Assembly: GCA_023014485.1 (NCBI GenBank)
Contig: JAJOZX010002360.1
Coordinates: 563,501-627,500 of the forward strand
DNA length: 64,000 bases
DNA from: Bathynomus jamesi
Lineage: Eukaryota; Arthropoda; Malacostraca; Isopoda; Cirolanidae
Direction: 5' to 3'
Within the stretch, counting starts at the first letter, position 1. Each line of letters begins with the position of its first letter. Shown here in pieces: positions 11,310-22,306 of the stretch. The notes under the pieces are model-generated. The model ran no database searches. It worked only from the letters and a program-made list of their open reading frames with translations, and had not been told where the DNA came from. Both the position numbers and the translations under genes were made by a program.

Positions 11310-11512
11310 CAAAAAAAAACCACTTTTTCTACTTGAAAGTCACAATATGATAATAAAAACCCACTCTAGTTGACAGAGTTTATTTCCACAACAGCTTCGA
11401 TGCCCACTGGCATCCTCTTCGGGTGGATACAGAAAAACGAAGAGGATGCCAGTGGGCATCGAAGCTGTTGTGGAAATAAACTCTGTCTACTAGAGTGGGT
11501 TTTTATTATCAT
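11310..11512. mobile_element. Retro-inserted hairpin with degenerate hammerhead motif
   Basis: Two near-perfect inverted arms of about 75 bp (11347-11421 and 11439-11512) are separated by a 17-nt spacer. The whole insert is bounded by a perfect 13-bp direct repeat AAAATGTTGTCTG (11297-11309, 11513-11525) and has an A-run at one end, which suggests target-primed reverse transcription. Each arm carries CCGAAGA, one G, a 6-bp stem GATGCC/GGCATC and GAAG. This is the layout of the hammerhead-like hairpins at 42-57 kb with two core positions mutated. Confidence 0.6.
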
Positions 11513-11770
11513 AAAATGTTGTCTGTTTCAACTTTCTTAGATCCTTGATTAAGATACAATTTCAGGAAGTTCATGTAGGCATTTTAACCCTTGATAATAC
11601 TGATTTACTGGTGTCCTATGAACCCCAAATAAAAAGTCCATATTTCTCATCCTTTTATTTCTAAAGTAATAACACTTATAATATGAGTACAGTATATATA
11701 TTATACCTATTGATGTTGTGATAAGCTCATTTCCTTTTATATAAAACAAAAAAATATATATATATATATA

Positions 11771-13036
11771 CACTAGGGGCACTCGGTATATTTTGCCCCA
11801 CCCTTTTTTCTTAGTTAAATAATAGGCCATGGGGCTAAAATGTCTTTTGGGGCGTAAGTTTAAACTTCTGCGCTTCACATAACCGGATTTTTCCAGTTTG
11901 AACCTCCCTTGTATAAAACCGATGGTTAACGCAGTTTCGAAAATGGCGTCTGACAGTGATGTGCGTCGTAAACAGAGCTGTTATCGAGTTCTTAACCGCA
12001 GAGAAGGAAACAGTTGGAAATATTCACAAACGTCTACAAAACGTTTACGGAGATGATGATGATGATCGAAGCAAAGCACAGTTGGACGCTGGTCTAAACG
12101 TGTGAGATCATTGGAGAGAGGGAGAGCCAGCCTCGATGATGAGCCACCCAGCGGTCGCCCGGCATCGGCTGTGACATCTCACACTGTGCAACATGCTAAC
12201 AGCATTATTCGATCAAATCGGCGCGTCACATACAAGGAGCTATCACTGGAGCTAGGAAGTGTGAATCCGATAATTCATCAACTGGGATACTCAAAAATGT
12301 GTTCACGGTTTGTTCCTCGCCAACTGACTGAAGATCACAAAGCCCAAAGAAAAGAAATTGCCTCTGAGTCTTTGGTTTGATACGAGACAGAAGGGGATGA
12401 CTTCCTTTCACGAATTGTGACTCGGGATGAGACTTGGGTACACCACATTGAACCTGAAACAAAACGCCAATCCATGGAGTGGCATCACGCAGACTCGCCA
12501 CGCAAGAAAAAGTTCAAAATGGCTCCCTTTGCAGGAAAGGTTATGGCCACCATCTTCTGGGATAATAATAATTATTGTTTTTGTTTAACCTCCTTCGCAA
12601 CATCTAATGTCATATGACGGAGGGGACCTATAGCTTTACGTGGAATCCGAACCACGGGTCGCTACTCGCTACATAGTTTGGACGCAGCGGACGGTCTCCC
12701 ATCCAACTACTATCCGACCCAATGTCGCTTAACTTCGCTGATCAACGGGAAGCGGTGTTACGACATTGTCTACGACGTAGCCCCCATCTTCTGGGACATG
12801 AAAGGGGTGATTCTGGTGGACATTATGAAGAAAGGACAAACAATTAACTTAGAGGCATATATTGCTACCCTACAGAGACTTCAGAGACTTATAAAGCGAG
12901 TTCGACCGGAGAGAAAACTGGAAGACGTCGTCCTCTTTGCACGATAACGCAAGACCACACAACAGCTTGCAAACAAGAGAGGCCATCACAAAAATGCGCT
13001 TGACTGTGTTACTCCACCCTCCATACAGCCCGGATC
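11771..13036 (+). pseudogene. mariner transposase copy A, disrupted
   Basis: A TIR-like end ACTAGGGGCACTCGGTATA is followed by a mariner reading frame starting near ATG 11943. Recognisable pieces are the helix-turn-helix region (DEPPSGRPASAV), VTRDETWVHHIEPETK with the first catalytic Asp, and LHDNARPH with the second, in shifted frames around 12,940. It has a stop before ETEGDDFLSR, a SINE insertion (12563-12783) and several frameshifts. It breaks off at 13036 at the point equivalent to YSPD, where another repeat begins. The overlapping sequence reappears in copy B at 17314, so these are two copies, or a partial duplication, rather than one split element. Confidence 0.85.
12563..12783 (-). 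repeat. 5S-rRNA-derived SINE, copy 3, with 13-bp TSD
   Basis: Read on minus, the head begins GGCTACGTCGTAG and contains GATCAGCGAAGTTAAGCGAC and AGTTGGATGGGAGACCG, the A box and C box of 5S rRNA at their normal distance. The body follows (CCCGTGGTTCGGATTCCACG), then GATGTTGCGAAGGAGG and an AT-rich (ATT)n tail. It splits a mariner frame between FW and D. CCATCTTCTGGGA is duplicated exactly on both sides (12550-12562, 12784-12796), proving insertion. It is the best preserved of the three copies. Confidence 0.93.
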
Positions 13037-13149
13037 GATGAATCGGTTAAATTCTCTACCGATTCGTCTATTTGTTGTACTTGTACCTGATATTCCATAC
13101 ATTAAAACAAGCTCACCCTCTTGTCTATCGTTAATTTCGCAGCCATCCC

Positions 13150-16100
13150 CAGTGGCGGTCCTAGCTTACATGACGCCCTGGGCGAACCTCACCTTCAGCG
13201 CCCCCCCCCCCTGTTCGCCAACACACACACATTCGAATCCCCCCAAAATAAAGGACAGACATAACTCTTTCACAAAATAACTTTTTATTGGACTAATTGT
13301 TGGAACTTCAGAACCAAAACAAAGACTCAAATTTCTGAATTTTACAAATCCTTCATCACGTAAATAGAATAACTCACTTAAGAGAATGTAATTATGATAC
13401 TATGAACAGGAAAAATACAAATTAAATTGCACAACTGCCATAAATAAACTAGAGAATCAAATTTCTAAATTGTACAAATGCTCTATCACATAAATAGAAT
13501 AAGACACTTAAGAGAGGGTAATTATTATGCTACACTTTGAACAAGAAACAAAATAAATTGCACCACAGCACAACTGCCATCTAAAGCCTGACTCTTCTTA
13601 CCTTCCTTGATGCAAAGTCATGAATTAAATCATCATATGAAATCTGCTCAGCAATTGTATGATTTATACTGATGATGGCCAGACCGGTAAGGCGTTCCTG
13701 TGACATAGTTGACCTCAGGTAGGATTTGATGAGCTTCAGCTTTGAAAAGCTCCTCTCTGCTTCAGCAACAGTGACTGGAAGAGTAAGACCAATTCTGAGA
13801 GCAGTTCACAAATTTGGATATATTTCAGAGAGCTCCCTTTCATGGATAAATGTCAGCAGTTCAAGCAAGGATATGGTCTTTGATGGCAAGTCAGGCAAGT
13901 TCTTCAGCTCCTGTGCAAGCTCTCTGCCATCCAAGTCAGATTGTCCCTTAAAGTGTAGTGTAGTACTAAGGTTCACACATTGTTCTGTCAGCTCCTCAAT
14001 GTGAGATTTTGGAAATGTGTCAGCACTCCAAACTTCTCTCCCACAATTTCCAACGTGGAAAATCTTTCCTGAATGGCTGATGTTGCAGCATCAACCACTG
14101 CATTGAAAAAATGTCACCTCCAGCTTCTTCAAAGCATCAATCAAGGGCTCATCAGATGCTTCATAGGAGAAGTGCCGCTTTGTGGACCTCAGCCGTTTTT
14201 GTTTTAACACAGCCTCCACATTCATTTGTTCACAGATATCTGTGGCTGCCATTTGTGCAGCCACAAAACCTGTTGCCCTGTAATTGCGGAGACCTCTCTC
14301 TGTTTTTTTAGGAGATTTACTGCAACATCAACGTGCATGCTAGGAGACTGCATCTGCTTGCTCACATGCTGAATTTGGCACAACAGGTCATGCCACACCA
14401 CTGAACAAATGGCGAAGCGGTATGACCCAACCTCCTCTGACAGAGATTGAGCCTCGACCTTTATTACAGAGTCTTTGGTGTGGTCCCTCACCTCGATCAG
14501 TGCATCTCTCACTGCAGCTGCCTGATATCTCAGGGCTCCACACTCTTGATCTTGCTTTCCCACCTTGTATCAGACCACATCTTCAATGTGATGTTCACAT
14601 GTTTTTTCAAAATGGCCCATCGTTGTGTGGAGGCTGAAAACAAGTTGTAAAGCTTCTGCAAGATGCCAAAGTAACTTGTGGCATCAATAGATCCCTTAGC
14701 AGCATCGGCCACAAGCAAATTCAGAGAATGAGCCCCACATGGAACAAACAGAGCTCTGGGATTAATTTCTAGGAGCCTGGATTGAACACCCTTGTTTTTT
14801 CCCCTCATGTTGGCCCCGTTGTCGTATGATTGTCCTCTACAGTCCATGAAAGGAACTTTTAGCTCCTCCAGTCTCTTCAGAATCAGAGATGCCAAATGTT
14901 GACCAGTGGACTCCTCTGCCTCCAAAAACCCCATGAAATGTTCCTTTATATAGGGCTTCCCCTCCAGTGACACAACCCGAATCACAACTGACAACTGTTC
15001 AGTGTGGCTGATATCTGGAGTGCAATCTAGAATTATTGAAAAAAACTTTGATTGTTTGATGTCGCTCACCATTGCTGAAATGGTCTTGCTGCTCGACAAA
15101 TCAATGAGTTCGTTTTGTATGTGGTGGCCGAGGTAGCTGGTGTGACTGGAGGTCCCTTTTTGGACACGGTTAATGTGCTCTTGCATTATAGGATCAAATT
15201 GTGCCATCAGTTCAACTTCTTTCAGAAAATTGCCATTTGATGGTGAGAAAAATTTTTCTGTATGTCCCCTTAGTGCCAAATTCCTAACTGCCAGAGAATG
15301 CACAATAGCAGTGAGACGTGTCAGCACCGCTCTCCATCTCAACTTCTCAGCCTCCAGAAGTGCCATCTCCTGCTTGTCAATGGTCTCCCCTTTCTCATCC
15401 TCACTGCCAGTTCTTTCCAGATTTCATAGAATTTAGGTGTTCTGAACTGTTGTCATGTGATGTGAGCAATGAGCTTGCATGCTTCCAGTCCGAGAGTCCC
15501 AAACTTGTTAAATTTATTTTCCTCTTGGAAAATAATGTACAACAGAAACAGAAAAGGCTGTTGTTTTTTAAGGAATAGACCAACCAACTTCTGGTTATAT
15601 TTTCCCCACTAACCAATGACTTCCTGAAGTATTGATGGTGGAAACTTCTTCCGTCACTGTCGTTTCTAGGGAATACAAAGTCAGATGGTACTTGACTTGG
15701 TCCCCTGGAAACCAGTTGTGTCCGAATTCTCTCAGTCAGAACTGAAGGCCAGTTAGCAGGGTCGGTGGACAGAGACTCATCCTCAGGAGGCGATTCTGCT
15801 CCAGGCCTTTCTAATAGAAAGAACAAGAGCATTACTCATTAGTATACACACCTAAGTTAGATAACACATTATTCACAGCACTTTGTTATGGTGGTGGTGT
15901 TATGGAATTATGGTGGTGAAACACCACACATACCCAGTAACCCAGACCCAGTGATAATAACATTATAATTTATAACTGTTTGCAAAATGCTTTGCAGGGA
16001 TGCACACACATACACATACACACACGCACACACTCACAGACATATGTGCACACAAACTCACCTGAAGAGTCCTGCCGGGGAGAAGTAGAAGCAAATGGGT

Positions 16101-16963
16101 CTTCATCCTCAGGATCAGACTGCATTTGTGGAGACATATGTGAGGCTGAGGAGGTAGATGGCTCCTCAGCCTCAATAATGGCAGAAGTAGACGGCTTCTC
16201 ATCCTGGCTAGTGGCAGAGGGTGTTCTAAAATATTTCAAAAGTGCCCCTGCAAATAGTAAAATAGAACATAACAGACCAATGCATGAATAGGCTAGTACA
16301 ATTAATTTAACATGTTATTAAGCACAATTTATTAAACTTTTAGAATAGGAAACAAATGAATAATACAACCTCCTTGGTTAATGGCTAATTATATACATAA
16401 TAGTACACTTCAAATGACTCAGAAAGCTATATCACAAAATAGCAGTGCAATATAGCAGTGAAGAGTAGATGACATAGCTCTATACCTTTATCTTTTGCTC
16501 GTTTCTCCTCTTCTTCTTTCCTCTTTTTTCTAAACTGAGCACCTGATAGCTTTGACCTCTTCTTATCCATTTGCGGTTATTTGACAGACCTTAGTGGCTT
16601 AGTGTGAAGATTCGTTCTGTAATAAATAATATACATTTCACTATTTAACCAAACCCAGAAAAATAACATTACATATGTTAAAGTATGGGCCTTTATTCCC
16701 AATAATATTAATCTGGAAGCATTTTGCATTGTTTAGGTCTTTTATGGGAAGGTTTATGGAAAATGCAATAGATGGTTTTTTTATTAATAAAATATATTTA
16801 TTGATCTTTTATTATTTATTTTATTTTATTTTTTATTTTTATTTATTTCTTTATTTATTTATTCTTATTTTTATTTTTTTTTTTTTGCAGGCGCTCATGC
16901 CGCCCCTCCACAAATGCCGCCCTGTGCGGCTGCCCATATTGCCCATATGAGGAACCGCCACTG
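13150..16963 (-). mobile_element. Full-length 3.8-kb hAT transposon with perfect 8-bp TSD
   Basis: The ends CAGTGGCGG and CCGCCACTG are flanked by the perfect duplication GCCATCCC (13142-13149, 16964-16971). The element carries a spliced transposase gene on the minus strand, long AT-rich stretches and an (AC)-rich tract in an intron. The intact termini and TSD suggest fairly recent insertion, but the transposase is broken. It lies in the debris between two mariner pieces, inside an older SINE-like repeat. Confidence 0.95.
13581..16570 (-). pseudogene. hAT transposase (TTF-type finger, ZMYM1-like), frameshifted
   Basis: Exon 1 (16570-16486) starts MDKKRSKLSGAQFRKKRK. Exon 2 (16247-16062) reads GALLKYFRTPSATSQ and is acidic and Ser-rich. 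Exon 3 starts at 15810 and encodes a TTF-type zinc finger (RSWLVYSLKNNSLFCFCCTLF), the DUF4371-type catalytic region (FFSIILDCTPDISHTEQLS, DCRGQSYDNGANM, CGAHSLNLLVADAA) and the hAT dimerisation domain (TVAEAERSFSKLKLIKSYL), ending at TAG 13581-13583. Splice sites are canonical. At least two single-base losses occur near 15,400-15,430 and more frameshifts follow after 14,540 and around 14,300, so no full protein is made. The domain order and exon pattern are those of the ZMYM1/TTF hAT lineage common in animals. Confidence 0.9.
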
Positions 16964-17052
16964 GCCATCCCCTACCTAAAAGAAAAAAATTGCATAATCA
17001 ACACTGAAAATTCCTATGATGCGCGACTTTTGCGCCCGCCACCCTGTCTATA

Positions 17053-17259
17053 CAGGATGAGTCAAAAGTCCGGAAACAGGAAGGATAGGAAACTTATTGC
17101 AAAAAGACATGTGTTACAAGTAATGTTATGAGATGTGTTCTATATGTTCTTTCACTTCCAGACATATAGAGAACATACCTTATAACATTACTTGTAACAC
17201 GTCTTTTTGCAATAAAAGTTTCCTATTCTTCCTATGTTTCCAGACTTTTGACTCACCCG
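17053..17259. mobile_element. Palindromic mariner-type miniature element
   Basis: CAGGATGAGTCAAAAGTC at the left and GACTTTTGACTCACCCG at the right continue inward as inverted arms (AACTTATTGCAAAAAGACAT / ACGTCTTTTTGCAATAAAAG), covering most of its 207 bp. TATA sequences flank both ends, as for TA-targeting elements. Non-coding. Confidence 0.85.
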
Positions 17260-17313
17260 GTATATATACCTTTGGTTAGCTTCCGCCCGAATTGTTCCTT
17301 CTGACGAAGGTCA

Positions 17314-17813
17314 GACATTATGAAGAAAGGACATTCAACTCGGAGGCATATATTGCTACCCTACAGAGACGTATAAAGCGAGTTCGACCGGAGAGAAAAT
17401 TGGAAGACGTCCTTTTTGCACGATAACACAAGACCACACAACAGTTTGCAAACAAGAGAGGCCATCACAAAAAGCGCTTGACTGCGTTACCCCATCCTCC
17501 ATACAGCCTGGATCTGGCAGCTTCAGACTTCCATTTGTTTGGGCCAGTGAAGGATGCTATTCGTGGAAGAAAGTTTCAGAGTGACGATGAGGTTAAGAGG
17601 TGGCTCCAGCGGAAGCCAGCGGACTTTTACCAGCAAGGAATAAAGGCCCTTGTTTCGAGGTGGAGGAAAGCCGTAGAAAAGGATGGAGACTATGGAAAAA
17701 TAAAAACTTGTGAAAAAGGTATGTAACTACTTGTGTACAAAATTTCTGGAACTTACGAGGAAACTTGGAAAGAAAGAAAAAAAGGTGGGGGCAAAATATA
17801 TTGCCGCTCGGCA
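17314..17813 (+). pseudogene. mariner transposase copy B, 5'-truncated, with right TIR
   Basis: This carries the C-terminal half of the same mariner family as copy A: the HDNARPH equivalent, then LDLAASDFHLFGPVKDAIRG with the third catalytic Asp, and FYQQGIKALVSRWRKAVEKD up to a stop near 17724. The terminal GTGGGGGCAAAATATATTG and CTCGGCAG match the inverse of the left TIR at 11,771. It starts abruptly at 17314 after a SINE-tail fragment (GCTTCCGCCCGAATTGTTC, 17281-17299). The first part is frameshifted. DD34D spacing fits the mariner type. Confidence 0.85.
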
Positions 17814-18965
17814 GTGCCAAAATTCCTCTGACTCGTGGGTTCGAAATCCTAGTGCAGCCCAAAGCTGGGCGGTTGTCTTTTCTGTATCTTACGTCGCGGC
17901 GAGACGGCTGACCGGCCACCCATTTCATGGGGATATGGGACATTTGGATGTTAGCTTACCTAAATTTGAGTATTAGTAATAAGTAAGAAACTAGTAATTT
18001 ATTCAATGATAAATAGTGTGTGTGTATTAACTCGTAAGATAAAATAATCCGATTGTTTAAAAATACATATTAAGTATTGAAATAATGATGGAATAAAATA
18101 TTAGTTGGCAACCAATGTACTGTAATAAAGTATTTTTACAAGGTTTTAATGAAACTGTCAAACTCTTAAAATTTAAAGTAAAGTTCAATCCTTCTAAGTC
18201 CAGTGCTGTAATGGTAACTTTTTTCTTGCCCAGACGCTGCAATGTTGAAATTTTGACCTTTTCGTGACCCGAGGTCGAGATATTTGACCTATTGTTTCGA
18301 AAGTTGTTTACATTACTAAGCATATGACGCTGAATCGAATGGTGTGTGTTTTAGGACGATTCGACAATGGGAAGTGGGTTTAAAATCGTCGCAGTGGCGT
18401 ATGGCCACGGTTCTACTCTTCGCTATACGGCATACCTAAAATTTTAAGGTGGGGATACGCCGTATGGCCGCGTATCCCTCACATTACAGCATTGCTTCCA
18501 ACTGATTCAGTAATATGTAACGTAGTATCTCTATTTCGGTATCAAAAAAGGCTGTCATAAAAATTTCCAACCCTTATAATTTACTCCAAATTTAACCCTT
18601 GCACTTGATGCAGATGTATCAAACGTTCTAATTTTAGGTTTACGCCAATTTCACAATATAACTTCAATTAAAGTTACGAATCTTTCTCAGTAAACTCTGC
18701 TAGAATAAAAACTTTAAATCAAATCAATATTTGGCAAAAAGGCCTAATATCGAATGTTAGATAAAGTAACCGAATAGTTGCCGAATATTCGGTGCGTCCC
18801 TAATATGGACCAGTTAAATTTTTAATAGCGGTGATTTACACGGCTTAATTTAACTTTACAGTGTACACTTGGATGAACTACAGCGCGTGTTTTACATGAA
18901 ACAGCGTGTCCAGTGTGAGAGGAGAAAACTTTCAACAGTAATTGCTTCAACTCCCTTATCACTTT
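17814..18965. other. Non-coding stretch
   Basis: Contains a tRNA-type B-box-like GTGGGTTCGAAATCC at 17838-17852, a palindromic CAGTGGCGTATGGCC block at 18392-18478 and a hAT-like end TATTCGGTGCGTCCCTA at 18787-18803. No boundaries or genes could be supported. Confidence 0.35.
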
Positions 18966-18966
18966 C

Positions 18967-18970
<4 letters not shown>

Positions 18971-19015
<45 letters not shown>
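18971..19015. repeat. (TA)n microsatellite
   Basis: Uninterrupted AT/TA run directly abutting the left arm of the large palindrome; a second run (about 19597-19629) follows its right arm. Confidence 0.95.
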
Positions 19016-19021
<6 letters not shown>

Positions 19022-19557
19022 GACCGTGCATGGAACAAGGAACTCTTCTGGATAATTAAATCCACTATAGTCCGAATAAGTAATGGTAAATGACAAATAC
19101 CATAGTTTTTCTTTTTCATGATGCTAGCCCGACGTGGGCAACGGGTCACTCGCAAAGAGGTCCCATAAATATAGCTTCCTTCACCAGCTATCTGCAAAGC
19201 AGACAGGATCCAGCTTTGGGACATGGATCTAGGGTTTGAAGCAGCCTAGCCTTGCTACATTTAGAACCTCAATATAAGCAAAAGACTCGCTTATATTGAG
19301 GTTCTAAATGTAGCAGGGCTAGGCTGCTTTAAAACCCTAGATCCCTGTCTCAAAGCTGGATCCTGTCAGCTTTGCAGATAGCTGGTGAGGGAAGCTATAT
19401 TTATGGGACCTCTTTGCGAGTGACCCGTTGCCCACGTCGGGCTAGCATCATGAAAAAGAAAAACTATGGTATTTGTCATTTACCATTACTTATTCGGACT
19501 ATAGTGGATTTAATTATCGCAGAAGAGTTTCTTGTTCCATGCACGGTCTGTGTGTAT
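19014..19557. repeat. Large foldback palindrome (~266-bp arms, 9-nt loop)
   Basis: The arms 19014-19279 and 19289-19557 are inverted copies with few mismatches and a 9-base spacer (AAAAGACTC). Outer ends are ACACACAGACCGTGCATGG / CCATGCACGGTCTGTGTGT. The arms have open frames over 100 codons that mirror each other, but these translate no known protein. It lies close to (TA)n on both sides, like the hairpins at 42-57 kb, but I see no hammerhead core here. Confidence 0.92.
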
Positions 19558-19592
19558 CATAAAAAACCTCAGGGGACCATTCTGAGTTCATT

Positions 19593-19632
<40 letters not shown>

Positions 19633-19852
19633 ATGGTGATGATGATGCAACTTCAGATCCTGGAACCGGTCCAGAATCCAAATATGTTTATTTTTCACAG
19701 TTAAATATTGTACCAGAAACGTGTTATTCGATCATCATTTGTATTGATTATTAAGCCAAACAAATAGTTTGGCTAAATTTCACACTATATATTTGCAAAA
19801 ACTGAAAAGTAGTGGTTCAGGCCGGTTCATTTGCATAATTAATATATATATA

Positions 19853-20064
19853 CAAGGTGACCCATAAATCCCAATTGTTTATAATTAACGCGAAAATACA
19901 AAAAGTCAAAGTAAAAAGTTTATATTAAGTTTAGAAATATGTGTTGATTATTTAAAAAAAAAAAAAAAAAAAATTTTAATTGGATTTTAATTTAATTTTT
20001 TTTTAAAAATTCGCTGGATGAATTTTCGCTTTAATTATAACCGATTGGGACTTATGGGCCACCC

Positions 20065-20066
<2 letters not shown>
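19853..20066. mobile_element. mariner-type MITE, family 1 (GGTGGCCCATAAGTC)
   Basis: The left end CAAGGTGACCCATAAATCC and the right end GGGACTTATGGGCCACCCTG are inverted, and pairing goes on through TATAATTAACGCGAAAAT / TTTTCGCTTTAATTATA. A second copy lies at 48179. TA-repeat flanks fit TA target duplication. Non-coding. Confidence 0.85.
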
Positions 20067-20125
<59 letters not shown>

Positions 20126-20373
20126 ATGAGAATATTTTTAGATTAGATCCTAATATTTGCATTATTGAAGGTAAATATTTTTACAGTTTTGAAACTTAAG
20201 TGGAAGAAAATTGCAAATCACAGAATTTGTTGAGTGATTCACACTATGCAAATAATATAAACTTACTTCGTGCTTAGTTGTAAATATAAACAGCTACATT
20301 TTTCCATCCAGAGTAAAAAGGCGAGAACCAACGCACATCCCACTAACCTGTTCTAAAAAGTAAAAAAAAAAAA

Positions 20374-20579
20374 TTGGATCAATGAAAGACAGCCACCCCA
20401 GCCTTCTTTAGTTAGCGTTATAAGGCTAACTAACTAAAATATCACGACCTAACCTAACCAATCGTTAGGTCACCTATACGCCCTTGACGATTGGTTAGGT
20501 TAGGTCGTGATATTTTCGTTAGTTACCCTTATAAAGCTAACTAAAGAAGGCTGGGGGTGGCTTTCTTTCATTGATCCAA
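20374..20579. mobile_element. Palindromic MITE with CCTAACC core, copy 1
   Basis: A nearly perfect palindrome with arms CCCAGCCTTCTTTAGTTAG and CGACCTAACCTAACCAATCG around a short centre. Outer arms read TTGGATCAATGAAAGACAGC and its complement. It shares the inner 150 bp with copies at 58325 and 59243 but has its own outer-arm variants. Confidence 0.9.
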
Positions 20580-20591
20580 AAAATTATATAT

Positions 20592-20818
20592 AGGGTGAAC
20601 CAAATGTAGGTGGACAGTAAATGATAACGTTTATTTTGAGAATACATATTTAATTTTTTTGTATACTATAATACAAAATAAAATTTAAATAAATTTAGTT
20701 ATAATATTTAATATAATAAATAAACACAAACACCATAGTTATAATGAACACCATAGTTATAATATAATATAACACAAACCGTATTCAACCTACTGTCCAC
20801 CTACTTTTGGTTCACCGT
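20592..20818. mobile_element. mariner-type MITE (GGTGAACCAAA ends)
   Basis: AGGGTGAACCAAATGTAGG and CCTACTTTTGGTTCACC are inverted ends about 28 bp long (through GTGGACAGTA) with TA-rich flanks. The interior is AT-rich and non-coding, with a short direct repeat ACACCATAGTTATAAT. Confidence 0.85.
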
Positions 20819-20829
20819 GTTATATATAT

Positions 20830-21729
20830 ATATATATATATATACGAATTGAGATAATTGTGAAACTAAAATATATGTAATTCAATTATATATACTGTAA
20901 TTTCGCGTATTGAACAATCCTGTTCATTATTGTTCACACTTATAACTATACAGTCTTGCTTCTTGTTAATCTTTAAAACTATCAATTAACTCTCAAGAAG
21001 GTATCATGGTTTAAAACGTAAATTATTTCTTGATTAAAACTAACAAATTGCGTGGAATTGATTCTAACCATGTCGAAAATTTTATATACTTTTGCACTCT
21101 GGGAAGGTCTGTGTACAAATGAGATCCCGAAGTGCTATTATATAGAATCCAATCTCACTGTGACATTACTGTCCGAGTTTCTTTCTTAATTACTGTTCGT
21201 TTTTCCACGCCAATTACAGTACTAATTTCCTACCAGTGGAACACGCAATAGTGTAGATGTAGTTATACACGCGAGTGAAAGGCTTTTATGCAGTTACTAC
21301 GCTTCGTTTGTGATATAAGTGAGACTACATTTGTTTTGTAAGTACAATATGCTCTATGATTTGTATAGATCCTGTTGGTCTCGTATGTAACTAGGTATTA
21401 TCACACTTATATCGAAATAGTGATAAAGAAATGTTGATGAATCAGTCTTTTATTAGTGAAACAATAGTGACTAGCCAATTTCGAAATAGCAATCTAAATG
21501 ACACAAATTTTGGTATCCATATCAAAATGGGGTTGAAACTGAATACTGATGTAAATGCATTATTCAGTAATTACAGAAACAACATCATATTCTTCATCTT
21601 TTAGGAAAATATATCTTGGAAATGCTGATTAGTACACGAGTATTAATTTGTGAACTGTCAAAAATAGCATCCACATTTCAACAATATCAACCATGCATCA
21701 ACAGTTGATCGATCTACCGTGCTACCTGG

Positions 21730-21730
<1 letters not shown>
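20830..21730. other. Non-coding stretch
   Basis: AT-rich single-copy-looking DNA after a (TA)n run. No gene or repeat ends recognised. Confidence 0.5.

Positions 21731-21732
<2 letters not shown>

Positions 21733-21788
<56 letters not shown>
21733..21788. repeat. (CA)n(TA)n compound microsatellite
   Basis: A CA run passes directly into a TA run. Confidence 0.95.
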
Positions 21789-21814
21789 GAAGAGAGAGAG
21801 ATTCTGTAAAACTT

Positions 21815-22015
21815 ATATACTAACCCCCTCGCACTCGAGGTAATGGCACAGTACGGAAAACACCTCTGGACGCGAAAGTGTTAGGCGTTTCCTTGGGGGT
21901 TGAGATATGAGCCAGATCCTACTAACTTTTACCTTGCCGTACTAGGGTGCTTAGCACTCTCGCCTTCTATTTAAGAAGTGCTGGGTTCGAATCTTGGTGA
22001 GGGATATTTATTTCA
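21815..22015 (+). repeat. Decayed tRNA-type SINE (plus)
   Basis: GTGCTTAGCACTCTCGCC followed by GCTGGGTTCGAATCTTGG resembles an A-box/B-box pair with the spacing of a tRNA promoter, at the end of a GC-richer 200-bp segment. It does not form a complete tRNA cloverleaf. Boundaries uncertain. Confidence 0.45.
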
Positions 22016-22139
22016 TAACTCTTTCTTGTTGATTCTTTAAGTGTTGTGGATTCTTTAAGACTGTGAAAGTTTGTTGAAAGAAAAGCACTGATTTTTTTTG
22101 CATCAAATATAATTTATTCATTTATTAAAAAAAAAAAAA

Positions 22140-22306
22140 AAAGGTTCCCTTTAACTTGAAAACACATTTCCACACTGCGTGGAAGTGAGAGTGCCTCATG
22201 GGACGTATGAACCGGAACATTGACAGGATGAGTAGCCGCCCAAGTCCAACCCAGCCAGCAGCTGGGAGCGAACCGAGAGTCCGTTACTGAGCTACAGGGA
22301 GCCCAC
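22140..22306 (-). repeat. tRNA-derived SINE (minus)
   Basis: On minus, GGGCTCCCTGTAGCTCAGTA has a tRNA-like 5' end and A box, and CGGTTCGCTCCC (22264-22275) is the B box. The body continues to an A/T-rich end beside a poly-A run (22127-22142). The head differs from the SINE at 5230, so it is a separate family or a different tRNA ancestor. Confidence 0.6.

Noticed and set aside
18869..19093. Open frames rich in Ile-Tyr repeats (also near 26.8, 42.7, 44.0, 44.7, 48.5 and 50.8 kb)
   Set aside because: They are translations of (TA)n tracts plus flanking palindromes and have no family resemblance.
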